From: Candidatus Bathyarchaeota archaeon
GTDB lineage: Archaea > Thermoproteota > Bathyarchaeia > Bathyarchaeales > Bathycorpusculaceae
Direction of reading: 5' to 3'
Assembly: GCA_903901015.1 (NCBI GenBank)
Contig: CAIUPH010000003.1
Coordinates: 1 to 59,707, forward strand
Length of the DNA stretch: 59,707 bases
Both the position numbers and the translations under genes were made by a program. Below the pieces are notes generated by a model, which saw only the letters and a list, made by a program, of their open reading frames with translations, did not search any database and was not told the DNA's origin. Each line of letters starts with the position of its first letter. Position 1 is the stretch's first letter. Positions 53,051 through 59,707 of this stretch are shown piece by piece.

Positions 53051-54139
53051 TTACCTGGTAATCTTTGCCGCCCGAACAGTCTCCAAACAGTCCATGGCTT
53101 CTTTGTTGTTTGCAAAGTAGCGGCGTACCGACTCAAGGATGCCTCCAAGTTCCGATGCAACCCCGTTTTTGAGGTCCATCGGATGCAGTTTACCCTCGCT
53201 GTAGGTAGCTTCGAGTTCTTGGAAATTCTGGAACGAGACGTTTCCGCCGAATTTAGCGGGTCGCTCGATTGTGAAGACTGGTTTTTCACGGAAAACGATG
53301 TATTTGCAAATGTCCATTACTGGATTGTACTTTACGGTGCGTTCGGGGCAGAATGCTTTGCTCATCTTCTGCTTGATTTCCTCGGGCGTGTCGTAGATGA
53401 AGATGCATGTGTCCGGTTTGCTCTTTGACATCTTTGCTGATGCGATGGCTTCTCTTTCTTGTCCCTCAGGAATCGGCCATATCCCAGGCTTCGCGAGTCC
53501 CTGAAGCAGATGGTGGTGGACGCAGACGGGTTTCCAGCAGCCGATTTTCTCGCCGATTTCTCTGCCAACCATGTTTGCTTTGCGCTGGTCCATGCCGAGT
53601 TGGCAGATTTTGACTTTCATGTGGAATATGTCTGCTACCTGCATGGGTGTGTAGAGGTAGTCGCTGACGTAGTGGGCTTCGCCTTCTTTTCTGCCCGCGA
53701 TTTCCAGGGTGCGTGTGGTTCGGGCGAGGGTGAGGTTTTTGGCGATTATAACGGTTTTTGCCCAGTAATCGATGTCTTTGTAGAGCTCGTCGGAGTAGAT
53801 GAACTCGATTTTGTCGCCTGGAACGCCGAGTGCGAGCCATGAATGGCGGAAGAGGTCTGCGGCTTTTCGGATAAGTGTTAAGTCGCCGCCGAGTTTGTTG
53901 TTGAGCCACGCGTGCCAAGTGGCGAGAAACGCTTTGAAGTGGATGCCTGCTTCGGCGAAGTCTTTCATTTTGTAAGCGCAGATGACGCCTGTGCCCAAAT
54001 GCGCTAAGCCTGAGGGTTCCCAGCCGTTGTAGGCGATGGGGTGCTCTTCGGCTTCGAGAAGCGCACGTAAATCCTCTGTGGTCACTAACTCTTCGGTTGG
54101 CGGTCTGCAGATTAACTCAATTTTCTTTTCTATGTCCAA
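53051..54139 (-). CDS. tyrS: Tyrosyl-tRNA synthetase
   Basis: 362 residues, archaeal/eukaryotic type. YNGWEPSGLAHLGTG is the HIGH region, SAKMSKSKPD the KMSKS loop, and TPMQVADIFHMKV plus LGMDQRKANM are the Tyr-binding and dimer segments. Joins tyrosine to tRNA-Tyr. First gene of a two-gene operon with the Toprim protein. A palindrome beside a TATA-like site lies 57-75 bases upstream. Confidence 0.96.
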   Translation of the reverse strand: MDIEKKIELICRPPTEELVTTEDLRALLEAEEHPIAYNGWEPSGLAHLGTGVICAYKMKDFAEAGIHFKAFLATWHAWLNNKLGGDLTLIRKAADLFRHSWLALGVPGDKIEFIYSDELYKDIDYWAKTVIIAKNLTLARTTRTLEIAGRKEGEAHYVSDYLYTPMQVADIFHMKVKICQLGMDQRKANMVGREIGEKIGCWKPVCVHHHLLQGLAKPGIWPIPEGQEREAIASAKMSKSKPDTCIFIYDTPEEIKQKMSKAFCPERTVKYNPVMDICKYIVFREKPVFTIERPAKFGGNVSFQNFQELEATYSEGKLHPMDLKNGVASELGGILESVRRYFANNKEAMDCLETVRAAKITR

Positions 54140-54195
54140 GTTGGCACCCAGCTTTAGTGTTTATAGCATTAATGCGAGTGTTGAACTTAAAAGTA

Positions 54196-54214
54196 ACAAT
54201 ACTTCAAGTATTGT
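54196..54214 (-). promoter_or_regulatory. Palindrome at the tyrS promoter
   Basis: ACAATACTTCAAGTATTGT is a near-perfect inverted repeat with 9-base arms and one central base. The minus-strand TACTTTTAAG just after it (about 54186-54195) is TATA-like, so the palindrome overlaps the BRE/upstream side of the tyrS promoter. Likely a regulator site; a terminator for a plus-strand transcript is less likely as no gene lies before it. The rest of 54215-54439 is A+T-rich and shows no gene. Confidence 0.5.
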
Positions 54215-54439
54215 AATTTTTTTAGTCCAAACGCATTAAGCTTAACGCCCCTTTAAACTAAGTTAGCTAACTTATACTTTTTTCTTGTCAACTATCGGAA
54301 AAGGATATCTCGATTTATTGTTGACACATGGTTTCTATGTGTTTCTATTTTTATTTGAACCTTCCTTTATCAAGGTAATCGTTTAGAGTTCAGTTTAAAT
54401 TCTTTTTAGGAATTCAAAAAAGAAAAATCAAAGGTCTGA

Positions 54440-54667
54440 TTATGGACAGCAGTTACAGCCATTTGTGTTGAGCCATTTTTTGTGCCACTTAAAGTTCTCG
54501 CAGCCTTCTTTGGATTCGCAACACATACATTGGTCTTCGGTTGTAGCTTTGTTTATCATATCGATTAGCTCCTTCTCCGCCTTAGGGTCAAGACATAATT
54601 TTTTGACTTGCTTTTCAAATTCACCCGTCAAATGCACAAACTCCTTCGTAATTCTAACCACAAACAA
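54440..54667 (-). CDS. Small Cys-rich protein
   Basis: 75 residues (TTG start; GTG at 54661 also fits). C-terminal half has two Cys-rich clusters: CMCCESKEGC and CNCCP, good for a small metal site. N-terminal half is a charged helix (EFEKQVKKLCLDPKAEK). No family recognised. Convergent with the tyrS operon promoter region. Confidence 0.5.
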   Translation of the reverse strand: MFVVRITKEFVHLTGEFEKQVKKLCLDPKAEKELIDMINKATTEDQCMCCESKEGCENFKWHKKWLNTNGCNCCP

Positions 54668-54682
54668 TCTTCTTTAATATAA

Positions 54683-54705
54683 TGGTGCCGGGGTTGGGAC
54701 TTGAA
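54683..54705 (-). repeat. tRNA 3'-end fragment (candidate attachment site)
   Basis: The minus strand reads TTCAAGTCCCAACCCCGGCA followed by CCA, which is the T loop, the 3' side of the T stem, the acceptor 3' strand and the CCA end of a tRNA. Nothing upstream completes the T stem or the acceptor 5' strand. Such fragments are left where integrases recombine into tRNA genes. Confidence 0.55.
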
Positions 54706-54952
54706 CACTCCGTACAGTGGAGATGTCACCCGCATTCCCCTTTTTTTAAGAATAGTTTAAGGTATCTGGTTTTACTACAGATATAGTGAAGAAGAGTTAG
54801 ATAAGTGAATTCCAGTGGTTCAAGAAACTTCCACTAAGGTCAAGAAAATCTATGGGTACTTTAACAATCACTGTCAAGATTTCGACCAGAGACCATGGAA
54901 GCAACCGTTCAGCGTCTAATGACCAGATTTTCGCCTCGAGAATTTGGTAAAC

Positions 54953-56506
54953 TTAAACTATAAGTCCATTGATTAGCGAAGGGTCACCTACTTTCTTAGG
55001 TTGCAGGTATCCTAGTGACCCATTGAAATCGATATGCCCTGCTGACACATTGGCAGGTACAAAAATCAGCTCCGTTACATCACAACTAGCAATCTGCATT
55101 TTTCCGCCCAACATTCGAGATACTTGTTGGATATATTCACCCATTAGTTGTTTTGCTTCAAGTAAAGTACTTAATGGCGGTACAACTTGACACCCACTAA
55201 ATGATGATACTCGTGCGTTTTGCACAATGTTCGCAACCTGAGAACCAACAGATATGCTTGTTTCTGAACCAACTATAGAACTTGTAATTGAACCAACGGG
55301 TCTATTGGAGAAAATATCTGTAACCACTTCTGAAGGAGCGGATGAGAATCCTGGAACCAAAGGAAAAGTTGCTGCCACCAAAGCATTTTCTTCAACACAT
55401 ATTCCTTTTTTCATCCATAGTGTCCCTGTACCAAACGTATATCTGACTTGTGTAACCCAAAAAGGAAAAAGTAACCGCCCAGAACCTTGGGTTAATTTAA
55501 GTCCTGTTCTCTCTCTCTTTGACTCAAGAATGACACTGAACCATTTGGACAATTCACAATATCTACCCACATTTTCAAGTCGATTTTTCCAAGTGATTGG
55601 TATTGAGTTATTAGTCGCCGATAAAGTCTCAAAGAACTTGTTTATTTTTGCAAGAACACCCAGTTGGTCTCCATCCCATGAGTTTTCCATAATGTCAACT
55701 ATACGATTAATGGTATTGGCTGTTTCAATTTCTTCTTCAATCGCTCCAGTGCATAATGAAAGGTTAATATCGAAAGCGCTTTGTGCCTTTACGTCTTCCA
55801 AAATACTTTTTGCCTGATTAACTCTACTTCTTGCACTTACCAAGTTTTTAGAGTAGAGGTCATCCATTGCGAGATAGAGTTCTTTGAGAGCACAAAGTCG
55901 TCTACTCAATACTTGGTCTTGAGATTCCAATGCTTTTGAAGCAACACTGAAATTCTCCGCTGCTAACTTGAAAGGAGCTGGCTGTTTTTGCTTAATTAAA
56001 TCCAGACCTATTAGCATATGGGCGAGTGCCAAGGCAGTTCCCCCCATCTTTTGAACGTTCCTTTGATCCTCGCTATTGACTGCAAAAGGCTGTATAGCCG
56101 CTATTTTGGCATCATATGTAAAAAATGACTTTGTCTCCCCGAATTGATTGACAAAATAAGGCTGCCTAACATATAGTGGAAAAACAAGCGGCTTTGAAAA
56201 TAAATCATACGCATTTGTTTGAATACTCCCAAATTCTGCACTTATTCGAGGTAAGATATTATAGACAAAAATATTGTGCCTGGCAAGTGTATCTACAGAA
56301 GAAGACGTCACGCCCCCAACTCCTATAGGTAGTGCTGTTCTCATCCAATCAATTATAAACCCTTTAAGGTACTCTAAATATTTGTTAGCATCATCAATTC
56401 GCACTGTCATGCCACAATACTTGCAGCTTTGAAGTTCACTGCCTTCTTGTAAGCTTGCACCGCAGTTCGGACATTTTAATCCCAAGACTTTGCCTATTTC
56501 AGCCAC
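54953..56506 (-). CDS. Zinc-ribbon protein with a large unassigned domain
   Basis: 517 residues. N-terminal ribbon CPNCGASLQEGSELQSCKYC (two CxxC). The rest is soluble with helical middle (FKLAAENFSVASKALESQD) and a beta-rich C-terminal third; no known domain. It starts just after the stop of the next gene (56508), so the two are one translation unit. Both contain zinc motifs and helical repeats, hinting at a complex. A+T-rich accessory segment. Confidence 0.7.
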   Translation of the reverse strand: MAEIGKVLGLKCPNCGASLQEGSELQSCKYCGMTVRIDDANKYLEYLKGFIIDWMRTALPIGVGGVTSSSVDTLARHNIFVYNILPRISAEFGSIQTNAYDLFSKPLVFPLYVRQPYFVNQFGETKSFFTYDAKIAAIQPFAVNSEDQRNVQKMGGTALALAHMLIGLDLIKQKQPAPFKLAAENFSVASKALESQDQVLSRRLCALKELYLAMDDLYSKNLVSARSRVNQAKSILEDVKAQSAFDINLSLCTGAIEEEIETANTINRIVDIMENSWDGDQLGVLAKINKFFETLSATNNSIPITWKNRLENVGRYCELSKWFSVILESKRERTGLKLTQGSGRLLFPFWVTQVRYTFGTGTLWMKKGICVEENALVAATFPLVPGFSSAPSEVVTDIFSNRPVGSITSSIVGSETSISVGSQVANIVQNARVSSFSGCQVVPPLSTLLEAKQLMGEYIQQVSRMLGGKMQIASCDVTELIFVPANVSAGHIDFNGSLGYLQPKKVGDPSLINGLIV

Positions 56507-56507
56507 T

Positions 56508-57443
56508 CTATCGCGCCCTTAACTGCACGTTATTGATCCTGCTATTCAACTGATTAATCTCAGATTGTAAACGCTGAATTTCAGCTTGAACTCGGTCGAA
56601 GTAAGCTTTTGCGATGTCATCTGCTGCTATTGTGATGGCTGAGTGACACCCTTTGCATGCAATGACCATATTTCCTAATGTGGAAGGCAGTATTTTGGTT
56701 GCATTTTGGTTTTCTATGAATTTTGATATTTGCGCCTTCATGTAAACGAAGTTAATTTCTTTACCTATTACTTCACGTCCGCAAAAATAGCAAAGAGCGG
56801 TTGTTGCGAAATCTTCGGCTTTTCCTGAAAGTTGCTGAGAGTACTGCATATCTCCAGATGTTTTCATATGAATTGCAGCCATTCTATAGAATTCTGCAGC
56901 ATGTTTCGGGTCTGAAGATATTTCAGCGTCGCCTCGTAGTATGGATGCTTCAGCGATTAACCTATGGGCTCTTGCTAAACCTGTTAATTGTTGTTTTTCC
57001 AGAAGTAATGGAATCAGAAGGCTTTTGCCACCAAACAACAAATATTTTTTTGCAGTATCTTCTAGCTGTCCAGCCTTTGCTACATTATCAACAATACTTC
57101 TATTCTTAATCTCTAGACTTTTGAGTGTGCACTCTTCTACTATGTCTCTTGTTGGAATATTGCTTGTTACATTAATTTGTCCAAGCCCGGTATAGTTTAT
57201 TGCTGCTGCAGCACTCTCCCAACATTCGGCGATTTGTGGGTTACCCAATGCTTTAGCGAAAAGTGATAATGCACGGGCAAGGTCTCCATTTGCCCTATCT
57301 CCAGCTCCGCTATACAATTCGGATGCTGAATTGAAACTTGAGGCTGCTGAATTCCAATCTGAAAGGTTAAGCCCTTTAAGATAGCCTTTTTGGAATTCTT
57401 CGGAGGCTCTCACAAGAGGATCTTTCCACAATTTCCAACTCAT
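56508..57443 (-). CDS. Helical-repeat protein with C-terminal zinc finger
   Basis: 311 residues. Residues 1-215 form TPR-like or SNAP-like helical repeats (DWNSAASSFNSASELYSGAG, AAEFYRMAAIHMKTSGDM). Then CYFCGREVIGKE and VIACKGCHS give two CxxC pairs, and the end is a coiled coil (VQAEIQRLQSEINQLNSRIN). First gene of a two-gene operon with the zinc-ribbon protein. Function unknown; SNAP-like repeats suggest an adaptor. Confidence 0.7.
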   Translation of the reverse strand: MSWKLWKDPLVRASEEFQKGYLKGLNLSDWNSAASSFNSASELYSGAGDRANGDLARALSLFAKALGNPQIAECWESAAAAINYTGLGQINVTSNIPTRDIVEECTLKSLEIKNRSIVDNVAKAGQLEDTAKKYLLFGGKSLLIPLLLEKQQLTGLARAHRLIAEASILRGDAEISSDPKHAAEFYRMAAIHMKTSGDMQYSQQLSGKAEDFATTALCYFCGREVIGKEINFVYMKAQISKFIENQNATKILPSTLGNMVIACKGCHSAITIAADDIAKAYFDRVQAEIQRLQSEINQLNSRINNVQLRAR

Positions 57444-57666
57444 GGTGTTATCACTTTGTTTTTCAATATATTTCTAATCAAATAGTTAACGTTTGGATAG
57501 CTGATGATTGTGCTGTATTACAACAAATCTTTATTTAATTTGTGTATTGTGGGTACTAACTGTCTAATTTTAAAATAGCATTCGCTTAGGACAACTTTAT
57601 TCATTCTTTTATTTGAAGAGTTTCTATTAACTAATAGCTTGTCAAACTGTTTTAGCAGATATATGC

Positions 57667-58233
57667 TCACTTTTTTAGCCAAACAGGTTTTCCATTAACT
57701 ACTTCTCGTTCCTCAGGTTTAGGGCATGGCAAACCTAAAGCTTCAAACACACTTTCCTCTGTCTTACCAGCTAAGATTTGTCCATCTTTTAACAGCCCTT
57801 CGCTGTACTTTAGTCTGTAACCTTTTGACAAGGCAAGACTTGCCAACCAAGTGTTATGCTCAGCACTTCCTGTGCGAATAAGCTGTTGAATCCCAAAGTT
57901 ATTTTCATAAGCGCGGTAAAAATCGGCTTGAAATAATGCACCATCAACAGGATAGTTTACTTTTATAAGCTGATTTCCAGCACAAATAACATTTGATTTC
58001 TTGAAGCATGATGTAATTTTTGCCCAATTACTGTCAGTTGCTTCAACCACAAAATCAATGTCACCAACCAAAGCTTTCTGTCTTCGGATAGAACCAACAA
58101 CTTCCAGTCGAACACACAAGGATTTTATTTGGTCACTCATCTGTGAAGCCAACAACTTTGCTTTAGCTAAATCAAGTGAAGAAAGCACTTTAGGTTCTGC
58201 TTCCGTTTCACCAAATAACTTTGCCTGCTTCAT
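57667..58233 (-). CDS. Minimal DNA polymerase X-like nucleotidyltransferase
   Basis: 188 residues. Palm motif EVVGSIRRQKALVGDIDFVV has the Gly-Ser and the DxD pair; the third acid may be in ADFYRAY. The C-terminal part (TGSAEHNTWLASLALSKGYR, ESVFEALGLPCPKPEERE) matches the thumb of archaeal/bacterial PolX. The 8-kDa helix-hairpin-helix domain and the PHP domain of full PolX are absent. It overlaps the small upstream gene by ATGA. Repair or a modification role is possible. Confidence 0.82.
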   Translation of the reverse strand: MKQAKLFGETEAEPKVLSSLDLAKAKLLASQMSDQIKSLCVRLEVVGSIRRQKALVGDIDFVVEATDSNWAKITSCFKKSNVICAGNQLIKVNYPVDGALFQADFYRAYENNFGIQQLIRTGSAEHNTWLASLALSKGYRLKYSEGLLKDGQILAGKTEESVFEALGLPCPKPEEREVVNGKPVWLKK

Positions 58234-58439
58234 TCTTGTTGCTCCATTAACCTGATTGCTTCTCTGTAGATTGCCGACACATAAGTGTGCTCTTGACTCA
58301 TAGCTTTCTTTGAAGCATTTAACAGTAAACGTTTGCTTTTTACTTTGTCTCTTCTACAGAATGATTCTCTAAACAACTGTAGGATTGCAAGCACCTCTGT
58401 CTGAGCTAAAATTGGATCTGACAACGTTAATTCCTCCAA
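58230..58439 (-). CDS. Small helical partner of the PolX-like gene
   Basis: 69 residues, all helical (AILQLFRESFCRRDKVKSKR, SAIYREAIRLMEQQE). Its TGA overlaps the ATG of the PolX-like gene (ATGA), so the two are translated together. No known family; might be a binding partner, as with HEPN/MNT pairs, but that is inference. Confidence 0.55.
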   Translation of the reverse strand: MEELTLSDPILAQTEVLAILQLFRESFCRRDKVKSKRLLLNASKKAMSQEHTYVSAIYREAIRLMEQQE

Positions 58440-58607
58440 AAGTTTCCAATTTGTCCCTTAATTTCGTTCATCACGTACATTTTGTTTTCAATCAAACCTT
58501 TTAACCTTTTATTATAATATACACACAACTCATTAAAAAATATAACTTCTGATACATAAAACAATATATTTATTTACTTCCTAACTATTATAATTATAGT
58601 GAGTCGC

Positions 58608-58939
58608 ATGTAACCAGATAAAAAATTGTTTGTTGATAGCAAAGAAAATTTCTTGAAATTTGTTAACCGCGTAAATCCTAACGCAGCCAATTGGATGACT
58701 AATCTGATCGCTGAAATAGAAAAAACCCTCAACTGATACTTGAATGGGAACTAAAACTTCCTGTTAAGCAAAATCCTATAGCAGCTCAAATTGAAATAAA
58801 AAACTGGGAAATATCACCTATTGACCTTTTAGGGGATAATGTCTTTTTTCTCTTTCAAGAACCCAGGTCTTATTTTGGCACTCGGTGCGTAAGAGGCGAG
58901 AAGCCACGTTGGAAAATTAAGAAGAACTTAAAAATTTAG
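58608..58939 (+). pseudogene. Frameshifted gene remnant
   Basis: One frame gives KLFVDSKENFLKFVNRVNPN then AANWMTNLIAEIEKTLN; after a shift near 58738 the next frame gives LEWELKLPVKQNPIAAQIEI then DLLGDNVFFLFQEPRSYFGT to TAG at 58937. The two parts fit as one small protein of about 110 residues. ATG at 58608 is followed by a stop codon. No family assigned. Confidence 0.45.
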
Positions 58940-59121
58940 TATGATTTATGTTGGTTTGCGCCGTTTTGCGGGTTTATTCTCTTGGTGAAACGTATCATGT
59001 ATTTTTCTGCGTTGATAGTTTTTGTTTTGCTGTCGATGCGCCCTTGTTTCTTAGCTTCATCCAATGCTTGATTGAATGATACAGGCTGCGGGTCAGCAGC
59101 GGTCTTGTTTGTTATTACCAC
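58936..59121 (-). CDS. Small hypothetical protein
   Basis: 61 residues from GTG. Charged and polar (NQALDEAKKQGRIDSKTKTI), with a basic end. Its GTG overlaps the stop region of another short frame (59115-59291), suggesting an arranged pair. Convergent with the frameshifted remnant. No family. Confidence 0.35.
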   Translation of the reverse strand: MVITNKTAADPQPVSFNQALDEAKKQGRIDSKTKTINAEKYMIRFTKRINPQNGANQHKSY

Positions 59122-59291
59122 TCAGATTTCATGGACTTTGTCCTTGTTTTTTTGGAAAAACCTTCAAGCTCCGATACGTTTTGGGGCTCAAAAGTCACCG
59201 ATTCAACCAAAGCTAATTCCCTTTTTTTCGGGCTGATTGTCTCCCATGTGACCAAACGCTTAACTTCACTGTTGGGCGTTGCCCACCTTTG
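59115..59291 (-). other. Open frame without a start codon
   Basis: Codons read RWATPNSEVKRLVTWETISP then KKRELALVESVTFEPQNVSE and end KSEW-stop. The composition looks coding, but no ATG/GTG/TTG starts the frame except internal ones. Perhaps a decayed gene. From 59292 to the tRNA-His I see no gene. Confidence 0.3.
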
Positions 59292-59507
59292 CTAAGTTCT
59301 CTCGGCATGGGATGTTTGCCCGACCCTCACCTGTTCCATAATTGGGTAGAACTCTATCGTCATAAGTGCAAGATTTGTGTTTCTTACGTTCCTCTGTTGA
59401 GTCCGTCTTTATGGGTGCTCGTTTTTTTGGTGAGGCAACTAAAAATATGTGAGGTGTTGGTTAAATGTTGTTGTTTAATTCCTCTAAAAATCCGCAAACA
59501 ATGGGTG

Positions 59508-59580
59508 GGCCGGGGCCGAGATTTGAACTCGGGCGAAAGGCTCCACAGGCCTCTATGCTGCCAAGCTACACCACCCCGGC
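59508..59580 (-). tRNA. tRNA-His (anticodon GTG)
   Basis: Acceptor GCCGGGG/CCCCGGC with an encoded G at -1 (59581), the hallmark of tRNA-His; D arm GTGT/GCAT; anticodon stem GAGGC/GCCTT with loop CTGTGGA giving GTG; T arm CCGAG-TTCAAAT-CTCGG. Discriminator C. Full CCA is not encoded. Confidence 0.95.
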
Positions 59581-59707
59581 CGCTTTTCCATGCAAAACTT
59601 GCACCTCGGCCACTTTTACCGAGTTTTATGCTTGGCTTCGATACAGACATAGCAAACACCTTATTTTCGTTTGCGGAAGATTTTCCCGCCATCGTTGTAC
59701 TCTCCAG

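Noticed and set aside
54683-54740. Complete tRNA (Tyr-like CTGTACG loop) upstream of the 3' fragment
   Set aside because: The T stem does not pair and no acceptor 5' strand GCCGGGG is present within 100 bases, so it is only a 3' fragment.
59384-59692. Minus-strand frame across tRNA-His
   Set aside because: It includes the complete tRNA-His and has no protein family; a chance frame.
1-59707. CRISPR array or Cas genes
   Set aside because: No regularly spaced direct repeats and no Cas motifs seen. The PIN, Toprim and ERCC4 proteins are not Cas proteins.

Overview
The window is archaeal. It carries an archaeal EF-1A, a P1/L12-type ribosomal stalk protein, archaeal-type LeuRS and TyrRS, an archaeal phosphoglycerate mutase, an ERCC4/XPF-type nuclease, an archaeal-style pilus operon with a class III prepilin peptidase, many TTG/GTG starts, TATA-like promoters with oligo-T terminators, and two proline tRNAs with encoded CCA. 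The gene mix suggests a mesophilic Bathyarchaeia/TACK-type lineage; that placement is inference, not demonstrated.

Layout. 1-4.6 kb: a cut-off secreted protein, then a minus-strand nucleotide-sugar operon (PfkB kinase, phosphohexomutase, sugar-1-phosphate nucleotidylyltransferase/hexapeptide protein). 4.6-16.3 kb: a minus-strand type IV pilus-like operon (ATPase, membrane platform, five membrane-anchored pilin-like or surface proteins, prepilin peptidase). 16.6-18.8 kb: a cell-surface repeat protein whose promoter shares a 57-bp block with the pilus operon. 19-28 kb: acyl-CoA synthetase subunit, L12, a degenerate EF-Tu-like protein, decayed genes, DUF998 and FAD proteins, tRNA-Pro(CGG), ERCC4 nuclease and EF-1A. 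28-36 kb: glycosyltransferase, an RNase HI-glyoxalase fusion, a response regulator, M48 protease, a HPr-kinase-like P-loop protein and phosphoglycerate mutase.

35.7-40.4 kb: the most unusual locus. A SPASM-type radical SAM enzyme follows a decayed small gene ending in KLAEKYY; about 1 kb away an MFS transporter ends in the same KLAEKYY and is followed at the same spacing by a decayed copy of the radical SAM N-terminus. A small winged-helix regulator sits between them, and its own promoter and the MFS promoter share a GTGTAG motif. A divergent prenyl synthase ends the block.

40.4-54.2 kb: housekeeping and metabolic genes (leuS, tRNA-Pro(GGG), TRAM protein, OYE-like reductase, acyltransferase, CorA-like channel, molybdopterin oxidoreductase, SDR, nitroreductase, Toprim protein, tyrS). 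54.4-59.5 kb: an A+T-rich accessory segment between a 23-nt tRNA 3' fragment and tRNA-His, with a paired zinc-ribbon/helical-repeat gene set, a minimal PolX-like nucleotidyltransferase with a small overlapping partner, and fragments. Several genes carry frameshifts; some may be assembly errors, but the clustered ones look like real decay.
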